Shown one piece after another: positions 9,967-16,794 of a stretch of DNA of 64,000 nt; the stretch's first letter is position 1, and each line of letters starts with the position of its first letter. The stretch covers positions 1,178,001 through 1,242,000 of the forward strand of contig NZ_CP076545.1 in NCBI RefSeq assembly GCF_018889955.1, read 5' to 3'. Under the pieces are notes generated by a model. The model made no database searches. It had not been told where the DNA came from and saw only the letters and a list, made by a program, of their open reading frames with translations. The stretch is from Collinsella sp. zg1085 (GTDB lineage Bacteria; Actinomycetota; Coriobacteriia; Coriobacteriales; Coriobacteriaceae). The position numbers were made by a program, and so were the translations under genes.

Positions 9967-11367
9967 CTATGACAAACCTCCAAGGATTGCCTCTTCTTCG
10001 ACAAGTGTAGCACGCACAAGTTTCATTTGCTGTGCTACTGCCTCAGGAGCTGTTCCTCCCTCAGTGTTGCGGGCAGCTACTATGCGCGCTATATCAAGCT
10101 CGCCCACAATATCGGCCTCAAAACACTCACTTGCACGTCTAAAATCTTCAAGCGCTAAGCCTGCAAAATCACAGCCGCGCTGCTCGCAGACAAGCACCAA
10201 TTGACCTACCACGGCATGTGCCTCACGAAACGGCATACCGCGCTTAACAAGATAATCGGCAATATCGGTTGCTGCTAAATAACCGCTCTGGCACGCTGCC
10301 CACATAGCATCAGCATGAAAAGTACAGGTCAAAAGCATGTCACTCATAAGTTCAAGAGATGCTTGCACCGTATGAGCTGAGTCGAACATGCCCGCTTTGT
10401 CTTCTTGTAAATCTTTATTATAGGCAAGCGGTAAGCCTTTCATGGTCACCAGCAGCTGCATAAGATTGCCATATACCCGCCCTGTTTTACCACGGATTAA
10501 CTCGGCAAAATCAGGGTTTTTCTTTTGCGGCATAATGCTTGACCCAGTTGAAAACTCATCAGAGAAGGTCACAAACCCAAATTCTGATGTGCTCCATATC
10601 ACAAGCTCCTCGCACAAGCGCGAAAGATGCATAGCGCATACTGAGGCCGCATACTGCAAATCAAGCAAAAAATCGCGATCGGATACCGCATCAAGTGAGT
10701 TGGGAATTACATCTGCAAAACCAAGCTCATATGCTGTCATACGCCGATTAAGCGGATAGCTTGTGCCCGCAAGCGCTGCTGCTCCCAAAGATGACATATT
10801 TGCTGCCTGATATGCCTCATAAAACCGCGTAAAATCACGCTTGAACATCCAAGCATAGGCTAAAAGATGATGAGCTAACAACACCGGCTGAGCATGCTGC
10901 AAATGCGTATAACCAGGGAGCACCGTATCTTTCTCTTGCTGAGCTAAGGTATGCAAGGTTGTACGCAGTGTATGTGTTGCCTGCATGAGAGACGCAGCCA
11001 GACGCTTAGCCGCCAAGCGCGTGTCAGTCACTACCTGATCGTTGCGTGAGCGTCCGGTGTGTACGCGTTTGCCAGCCTCTCCAATACGTGCAATCAGCTC
11101 GCGCTCAACTGCCATATGAATATCTTCGTCGTTTATATCAAAGGTAAATGCACCTGCATCAATATCATGCTCTATTGAGGTAAGCCCTGCAACAATTGCA
11201 TCGGCATCATCATGAGAAATAATGCCTTGTTGTGCCAGCATGGTTGCATGTGCCTTTGAGCCCTGAATATCTTCATGATATAGATGTCTGTCAACCGGCA
11301 GCGAAGCACCAAAGGCCTGTGTTGTTTCAGCAACACCCGCCTCAAATCTGCCACCCCAAAGCGCCAT
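9967..11367 (-). CDS. argH: Argininosuccinate lyase
   Basis: A 466-residue member of the fumarase/aspartase superfamily that splits argininosuccinate into arginine and fumarate, the last step of arginine synthesis. The start MALWGGRFEAGVAETTQAFG is typical; HTGRSRNDQV and the mobile-loop signature GSSIMPQKKNPD carry the catalytic residues. AGAGG 6 nt before ATG 11367 decides the start over the ATG at 11373. It lies 61 bp downstream of argG on the same strand, almost certainly one operon under the arginine attenuator at 12894-13179. Confidence 0.96.
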   Translation of the reverse strand: MALWGGRFEAGVAETTQAFGASLPVDRHLYHEDIQGSKAHATMLAQQGIISHDDADAIVAGLTSIEHDIDAGAFTFDINDEDIHMAVERELIARIGEAGKRVHTGRSRNDQVVTDTRLAAKRLAASLMQATHTLRTTLHTLAQQEKDTVLPGYTHLQHAQPVLLAHHLLAYAWMFKRDFTRFYEAYQAANMSSLGAAALAGTSYPLNRRMTAYELGFADVIPNSLDAVSDRDFLLDLQYAASVCAMHLSRLCEELVIWSTSEFGFVTFSDEFSTGSSIMPQKKNPDFAELIRGKTGRVYGNLMQLLVTMKGLPLAYNKDLQEDKAGMFDSAHTVQASLELMSDMLLTCTFHADAMWAACQSGYLAATDIADYLVKRGMPFREAHAVVGQLVLVCEQRGCDFAGLALEDFRRASECFEADIVGELDIARIVAARNTEGGTAPEAVAQQMKLVRATLVEEEAILGGLS

Positions 11368-11428
11368 AATCATCCTCTCGTATCTATTCTTATGCCTATA
11401 GGTTCAATTGCTACACGTACAGCGCGCA

Positions 11429-12790
11429 CTACCGCGCGGCAGCGTGTAGGCTATCTGCATAGTGCTCATGTTGATAGCTTGCATACACCTGCGGTGTCAC
11501 CGCTTTTACTTCTGGCGTCTGAACATCAAGCTCAGAGGCAGTTTTTTCAGATAGCTCACTTACAGAGGGTTCAGCCTGCTCGACCATTTTACGTGCCCAG
11601 GTCTTGAGTGAAAGCGCCTGAATATTGATAAAGCCCTTTGCATCACTCTGGTCAAACGCATCATCGTTATCATAGGTTGCCAAATTAAAATCATAGAGTG
11701 AATAAGCGCTCTTCCGGCCAATCACCACGCATGAACCCTTATAAAATTTGAGCTTAACAACACCGGTAACCGTTGTTTGGGTATATGCAAGAAATGCATC
11801 ATAGGCCTGCTTTAAGGGACTAAACCACTGACCGTTATATACCAAATCTGCCCAAGACTGCTCAATCTCAAGCTTCTTATGCAAGACCGAGCGCTCAAGA
11901 CACAAATCTTCAAGTGCCTTATGCGCCTGAATAAGCGCAAGACCTGCCGGCACCTCATAGCACTCACGCGACTTAAGCCCTACATAGCGATTCTCAATCA
12001 TGTCAATACGACCATAGCCATGAGACCCCGCAAGCTCGTTAAGCTCAGTAATAAGTTGCACCATAGGCATACTCATACCGTTTAAGCTCACAGGCACACC
12101 TGCCTCAAAACCAACTTCAACAACGCAAGGAGTGTCAGGCGCATCAACAGGATTGGTGGTCATCGTCCAAATATCTGAGGGCGGCTCAGCCCAAGGGTCT
12201 TCAAGCACGCCCGCCTCAATGGCACGACCCCACAGATTATCATCAATGGAATATGGCTTTTCAATACTTGCACCAACGGGTACCCCGTGTGCAAGCGCAT
12301 AGGCAATCTCATCGGGTCTCATGCCAAGGTTCCACTCACGAACCGGTGCAATAACCTTAAGCGAAGGGTCAAGCGTCAAAATTGAGGTCTCAAATCTCAC
12401 CTGGTCATTGCCTTTGCCGGTACAACCATGCGCAACATACTGTGCATGATATTTATGCGCCACCGCAACCAGATGAGCTGAGATAAGCGGACGCGACAAG
12501 GCAGAAAGCAGTGGATACTTGTTTTCATACATGGCATTTGCCGCAAGTGCGCACGTAATATATGAGCTACAAAACTCGTCCTGCATATCAATAACTTCAC
12601 AGGCCACTACACCCAGCGACAAGGCCTTTTCTTTGATTTGCTCAAGACCGTCATGCTCTTGCCCAACGTTTCCTAATACAGCAATAACATCTAAATTCTT
12701 TTCTTCTTGCAGCCATTTAACGCAGACTGACGTATCAAGACCACCTGAATAGGCCAAAACTACTTTTTCTTTTTGTGCAGATGCGCTCAT
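11429..12790 (-). CDS. argG: Argininosuccinate synthase with a C-terminal extension
   Basis: A 453-residue ATP-dependent ligase joining citrulline and aspartate. The N-terminal ATP-pyrophosphatase motif AYSGGLDTSV, the citrulline/aspartate-binding region (AHGCTGKGNDQVRFE) and the tetramer region are intact. The family is usually near 400 residues. Here about 45 extra residues follow LKTWARKMVEQ, a Ser/Glu/Thr-rich tail of unknown role. The start at 12790 is preferred because GAAAGG lies 7 nt upstream; the ATG at 12805 has none. First gene of argGH, with an arginine-codon leader and a terminator upstream. Confidence 0.95.
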   Translation of the reverse strand: MSASAQKEKVVLAYSGGLDTSVCVKWLQEEKNLDVIAVLGNVGQEHDGLEQIKEKALSLGVVACEVIDMQDEFCSSYITCALAANAMYENKYPLLSALSRPLISAHLVAVAHKYHAQYVAHGCTGKGNDQVRFETSILTLDPSLKVIAPVREWNLGMRPDEIAYALAHGVPVGASIEKPYSIDDNLWGRAIEAGVLEDPWAEPPSDIWTMTTNPVDAPDTPCVVEVGFEAGVPVSLNGMSMPMVQLITELNELAGSHGYGRIDMIENRYVGLKSRECYEVPAGLALIQAHKALEDLCLERSVLHKKLEIEQSWADLVYNGQWFSPLKQAYDAFLAYTQTTVTGVVKLKFYKGSCVVIGRKSAYSLYDFNLATYDNDDAFDQSDAKGFINIQALSLKTWARKMVEQAEPSVSELSEKTASELDVQTPEVKAVTPQVYASYQHEHYADSLHAAAR

Positions 12791-12893
12791 ACCATATCCT
12801 TTCAAACGGATTACCTATGAGTTCACAAACAGACGGCGCAACGCCTTATAAATGATGTATTACACGAGGTGTTGATATATGAGCTCAACGCAT

Positions 12894-12926
12894 AAAAAAG
12901 TTCGTCGAACTCATACTCGACGAACT
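12894..12926 (-). terminator. Intrinsic terminator of the argGH attenuator
   Basis: On the minus strand AGTTCGTCGA (12926-12917) and TCGACGAACT (12908-12899) form a perfect 10-bp stem with an 8-nt loop, followed by TTTTTT. It lies about 105 bp upstream of argG and 46 nt after the stop codon of the Arg-rich leader peptide. The ascending arm can instead pair with the Arg codons of the leader (CUCGACGA at 12986-12979 with UCGUCGAG at 12923-12916), which would dissolve the terminator. Confidence 0.85.
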
Positions 12927-12972
12927 GAACGTGAACCCAAATAACAGCTAGTGCCTCAAACGATGGGCGACG

Positions 12973-13083
12973 TTATCGTCGTCGAGCAATCGTGCGGCGG
13001 CGTCGGTTGGTGTGTGCAGCAACAAAGGAAGCACCTGCAAGCAGTGCCTGTGAAAACATCTTTGTCGCAGTAGCAACTGACAT
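12973..13083 (-). CDS. Arginine-rich leader peptide of the argGH operon
   Basis: A 36-codon frame starting at ATG 13083 with GAAGGG 9 nt upstream. It ends RRRRTIARRR-stop: seven Arg codons in the last ten, one run at 13005-12994 (CGA CGC CGC CGC) and one at 12984-12976 (CGA three times). The frame is open further up to a TTG at 13161, but that codon lies at the putative -10 box, so the ATG is preferred. The position between a promoter and an intrinsic terminator in front of arginine-synthesis genes is the layout of his, trp or leu attenuation leaders. The peptide probably has no function other than to time the ribosome. CGACG-ATAA-CGTCG at 12981-12968 can form a small protecting hairpin over the last Arg codons and stop. 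Confidence 0.72.
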   Translation of the reverse strand: MSVATATKMFSQALLAGASFVAAHTNRRRRTIARRR

Positions 13084-13150
13084 ACCAACAAACCCTTCAA
13101 CAATGACGCGTTCATCTAAACCCGTATGTCCAGTAAACGCGATAGCGGGT

Positions 13151-13179
13151 ATAGTACGCAAACTCGCTCAACTTAGCAA
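13151..13179 (-). promoter_or_regulatory. Probable promoter of the argGH leader
   Basis: On the minus strand, -35 TTGCTA (13179-13174) and -10 TACTAT (13156-13151) are separated by 17 bp. The predicted start near 13144 leaves about 60 nt before the leader-peptide ATG. Confidence 0.55.
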
Positions 13180-13337
13180 GTTAATTATTTCAAGTTGATA
13201 ACAGAGCAGTTCAGACTTGTAGCACGTCCTGCGTATAAACCGTTTTGGCTGAGCGCGGTATTGTTCTTTAGCACACTCAAGTATATCTCTGCTATCGTTA
13301 AGTGGATATGCACCGTATCAGAGAAAGGTTGCGCTAC

Positions 13338-14177
13338 ATGCTTCCCTGGTATACCGACGACACCAAACTTGAAACCGTCAAGCTCATTGCCAGTGACATG
13401 GACCTCACACTTATTGCCGATGATGGTAGTCTTCCGCCACGGCTAACCGAGCAGATTTTAGCCCTTGATGCAGCCGGGATAACATTTTGTGCAGCAAGCG
13501 GGCGGCCATACTACACCCTGCGCGCCATGTTTGCCGAGCTTGAAGGTCATATGGCCTTTCTCGCCGACAATGGGGCTGCAATATATGACCGTAAAACACC
13601 TGTTTTTCAAAATCTCATTGACCGAGAAACCTATCGTAGACTCCTTCAATTTACCAAGCAGGATGGGCGCGGTTGCCCTTGTGTTTGCGGTATTAACGCG
13701 TGCTATATCCCCCGTACATATCAACACTTTGATGATTACTTTCGGAGTTTTTACTCGGTCATCGATTACCGCGATAACCTAGACGAACTCGATGAAGCCG
13801 TTGATAAATACACGGTTTTCTTCCCCGAGTTTGATAGCGAAGAAATCTATGCAAGCTGCTATGGACCTGCCTTCAATCATGAATTTAGCGTCACAAATGC
13901 GGGCAAACAATGGATTGATATTATGAATCAAGGCGTGAATAAAGGCTCGGCTCTTACCATGTTAAGCGCACGCTTAGGCATCTCCCTTGATGACTGCATT
14001 GCAGCAGGCGACACCTACAACGATATTCAAATGCTTGAGCTTGCAGGTCATGCCTATGTAGTTTCAAACGCAGAGCCTCACATGGACGCGCATGGTACAC
14101 ATCGCATTCCAAGTAATAATGATTATGGTGTTGCAGAAGTGCTCGATGCTATACTTCAGGCGCAGACTAACCGTTAA
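13338..14177 (+). CDS. HAD-superfamily phosphatase, Cof/IIB type
   Basis: A 279-residue HAD hydrolase. Motif I is DMDLTLI (nucleophile Asp and acid/base Asp present; the usual Gly of DxDGT is Leu), motif II is CAASGRP, and motif IV is AAGDTYNDIQML. The IIB cap domain lies between, as in Cof/YidA sugar phosphatases. ATG 13338 is preferred because AGAAAGG lies 9 nt upstream; GTG 13302 and ATG 13308 in the same frame lack a ribosome site. It is transcribed away from argG and not obviously in an operon. Substrate unknown. Confidence 0.85.
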   Translation: MLPWYTDDTKLETVKLIASDMDLTLIADDGSLPPRLTEQILALDAAGITFCAASGRPYYTLRAMFAELEGHMAFLADNGAAIYDRKTPVFQNLIDRETYRRLLQFTKQDGRGCPCVCGINACYIPRTYQHFDDYFRSFYSVIDYRDNLDELDEAVDKYTVFFPEFDSEEIYASCYGPAFNHEFSVTNAGKQWIDIMNQGVNKGSALTMLSARLGISLDDCIAAGDTYNDIQMLELAGHAYVVSNAEPHMDAHGTHRIPSNNDYGVAEVLDAILQAQTNR

Positions 14178-14248
14178 CCTAATAGTTGAGCCCACTAGAC
14201 GAGAAGTCCTTCCTTCCCTAGAATTGCGGGATTATCATATGAGAGACT

Positions 14249-14278
14249 AACCCCGCCATCCCCAACTATGGCGGGGTT
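14249..14278 (+). other. GC-rich hairpin in the leader of kup
   Basis: AACCCCGCCAT (14249-14259) and ATGGCGGGGTT (14268-14278) form a perfect 11-bp stem with an 8-nt loop. No T run follows on either strand, so it is not a standard terminator. It lies 33 bp before kup. I looked for a c-di-AMP (ydaO-type) riboswitch and did not recognise one. Confidence 0.55.
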
Positions 14279-14311
14279 GGCGCATATTCTTGCGGAGACT
14301 GCGAGGGACAC

Positions 14312-16591
14312 ATGGACGCTCATACTGAGCACGCTGCTTTGATTGAAGAGGCTACCGAGAAGGCTCAGGATTTGCGGCGCTCACACACCGCAATTCCTTT
14401 CTCTTTAGGAATGGTGCTGGTGACCCTTGGCGTTGTCTATGGCGACATTGGCACCAGCCCTATGTACGTTATGAAAGCAATTGTTAGCGGCGGTGGCGGG
14501 CTTTCTATGGTCAACCAAGAGCTGGTACTTGGCGCCCTGTCGCTCGTTATTTGGACCTTGACGCTTGTAACAACCGTGAAATACGTCCTTGTTGCCATGC
14601 GTGCTGACAACGGTGGTGAGGGTGGTATTTTTGCACTCTACAGTCTTGTGCGGCGCTATTCTAAGTGGCTTATTTTGCCTGCCATGCTCGGTGGAGCGGC
14701 ACTCCTAGCCGATGGTATCCTCACACCGGCGGTAACGGTTACCACCGCAATTGAAGGCCTGCGTACTATCGATATTGGCGCACGTCTGATAGGTCCTAAC
14801 CAGGGAAAAGTTGTACTTATAACCATAGCTATCATCTCTTTGCTCTTTGTGGCACAGCGCGCCGGCACCTCAAATATCGGACGCGCCTTTGGACCGGTTA
14901 TGACGCTTTGGTTTGGTTTTTTGGGCATTGCAGGCATATCACTGCTCATCACCAATCCAGGCGTATTGCGAGCACTTAACCCTTGGTATGGCGTACAGTT
15001 TTTGTTATCACCCTATAATCGTGCCGGACTTATGGTCTTAGGCTCAGTCTTTCTTGCAACCACCGGTGCTGAGGCACTCTACTCTGATATGGGACACGTT
15101 GGCGCAAAGAATATTTATGCGTCGTGGCCCTTTGTAAAAGCCTGTCTTATTCTTAACTACCTCGGTCAAGGCGCATGGCTTCTAGCCAATGCTGATAATA
15201 TTGAACTTCAAGCCATACCAGACCTCAATCCCTTCTTTGAGATGCTGCCTGAGGGTTTTCGTCCCTTTGCTGTTATTCTTTCCACCCTTGCCGCCATCAT
15301 TGCATCTCAGGCGCTTATCACGGGTTCCTTCACCATTGTGTCTGAGGCAGCACGCCTTAATTTGATGCCTCATCTTCAAATTAACTATCCAAGTGATACC
15401 AAAGGTCAGCTCTATATTCCGCTGGTCAATACCATTATGTGGATAGGCTGCGTATTTGTTGTCTTGCTTTTCCAAAGCTCGGCGCACATGGAAGCAGCCT
15501 ACGGTCTTGCCATCACGCTTACCATGCTCATGACCAGCATCTTACTCTGTGTATATCTTTCTAAGATTATGAAGCGCACCGCATACGCTCTTATTTTCAT
15601 TGTCTTTTTTGGCTTTATCGAGATTATGTTCTTTGGTTCAAGCCTCACCAAGTTTTTACATGGTGGCTATATCACGCTGCTCATGACATTGGTGCTACTT
15701 TGCGTCATGCTTGTGTGGCGTCGGGGAACCGCTATTGAACGCACTCAAACAGTACTTTTGCCCATTAAAGAGTATATCCCGCAACTTGGGCGCTTGCGCG
15801 ACGATGCAAGCTATCCGCTTATTGCAGATAACCTCGTTTTCCTGCTCAACCGAGCCTGCCATGGAAGCATTGACCGCGACGTTCTATATTCAATTTTGGA
15901 CAAATATCCCAAGCGCGCACGCGCATATTGGTTCTTGAATGTCATGGTAACTGACGAGCCGCATACCCGTCTGTACTATGTTGACTCCATTGGTACCGAC
16001 TTTGTCTTTAACGTCACGCTCAAACTTGGCTTCAAAGAAAACCAGCGCATAAACGCTTATCTGCGCCAGATAGTTGGCGACCTCATGGCGAGCGGAGAAC
16101 TCCCTCCGCAAAACCATGAATATTCGGTTTATCATGAACCTTCTCATGTTGGTGACTTCAAATTCTGCATGCTGCGCAAAGCGCTCACCCCTGAAAGTGA
16201 CCTGCTTCATATAGATCATGCGGTTATGACTGCAAAATATGTAATTCGCCGCATCTGTGGCTCACCATCACAATGGTTTGGTCTTGAAAACTCAGCAACC
16301 TTCTTTGAATATGTTCCGCTCTTTGTAAAGCGCCGTCCAAGCGCGCATCTTGAGCGTGTGGGAGCCACATTGCCCAGCAATTTGCAGACTGAGCCCGTGA
16401 CTCTTGCCGCTGAGGATACAACTTTGCAAACTATTCAGTTAGTTGATGAAGAAGAGGCTGAGTCTGATGAACCCTTGGAGGATTTGTTCTCAGAAGGCTT
16501 ACCTGCCGTTGAACATGAAGATTTGCCTCACACCGACGATGCCGAGCGCGAATCCGAGCAAGCTACCGCTGGCGAACATGTAGACAACTAG
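14312..16591 (+). CDS. kup: Low-affinity potassium transporter, KUP/HAK/KT family
   Basis: A 759-residue membrane protein importing K+, probably with H+. After a 30-residue cytoplasmic start comes the family signature LGVVYGDIGTSPMYVMKAI, then about 12 membrane helices with GGEGGIFALYSL and GAEALYSDMGHVG. The cytoplasmic C-terminal domain begins near residue 480. The protein is longer than typical Kup (about 630 residues) because of a very acidic tail over the last 80 residues. GAGGGA lies 3-4 nt before the ATG. Single gene, ended by a hairpin terminator at 16688. Confidence 0.95.
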   Translation: MDAHTEHAALIEEATEKAQDLRRSHTAIPFSLGMVLVTLGVVYGDIGTSPMYVMKAIVSGGGGLSMVNQELVLGALSLVIWTLTLVTTVKYVLVAMRADNGGEGGIFALYSLVRRYSKWLILPAMLGGAALLADGILTPAVTVTTAIEGLRTIDIGARLIGPNQGKVVLITIAIISLLFVAQRAGTSNIGRAFGPVMTLWFGFLGIAGISLLITNPGVLRALNPWYGVQFLLSPYNRAGLMVLGSVFLATTGAEALYSDMGHVGAKNIYASWPFVKACLILNYLGQGAWLLANADNIELQAIPDLNPFFEMLPEGFRPFAVILSTLAAIIASQALITGSFTIVSEAARLNLMPHLQINYPSDTKGQLYIPLVNTIMWIGCVFVVLLFQSSAHMEAAYGLAITLTMLMTSILLCVYLSKIMKRTAYALIFIVFFGFIEIMFFGSSLTKFLHGGYITLLMTLVLLCVMLVWRRGTAIERTQTVLLPIKEYIPQLGRLRDDASYPLIADNLVFLLNRACHGSIDRDVLYSILDKYPKRARAYWFLNVMVTDEPHTRLYYVDSIGTDFVFNVTLKLGFKENQRINAYLRQIVGDLMASGELPPQNHEYSVYHEPSHVGDFKFCMLRKALTPESDLLHIDHAVMTAKYVIRRICGSPSQWFGLENSATFFEYVPLFVKRRPSAHLERVGATLPSNLQTEPVTLAAEDTTLQTIQLVDEEEAESDEPLEDLFSEGLPAVEHEDLPHTDDAERESEQATAGEHVDN

Positions 16592-16687
16592 GGGCTTAAA
16601 GGGATATACCACTGTTCGCGCACAATACCTGCAACGTGATGTCTCAAACATCTAGGGTTTCAAACCTATAGCCTTAAACACGCAAAT

Positions 16688-16725
16688 AAACCCTGCATCG
16701 CACATTCAACGATGCAGGGTTTATA
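16688..16725. terminator. Bidirectional terminator between kup and polA
   Basis: AAACCCTGCATCG (16688-16700) and CGATGCAGGGTTT (16710-16722) form a perfect 13-bp stem with a 9-nt loop. The A and T ends serve both convergent genes. Confidence 0.85.
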
Positions 16726-16794
16726 AGCTATGTTCCTATGCTATGCATGGCAGAACGTAAGTCACCGAGCGTCTGCTCAGCACATACTCACGAG

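Noticed and set aside
12880-12945. Short plus-strand Arg-rich frame with a GAGGTG upstream
   Set aside because: It lies exactly over the minus-strand terminator hairpin; its Arg codons are the reverse complement of the stem.
13084-13161. TTG-started longer form of the Arg leader peptide
   Set aside because: The TTG falls at the predicted -10 box, and an ATG with a ribosome site occurs downstream.
14178-14311. c-di-AMP (ydaO) riboswitch before kup
   Set aside because: Only about 130 nt, and none of the conserved ydaO core segments were recognised.
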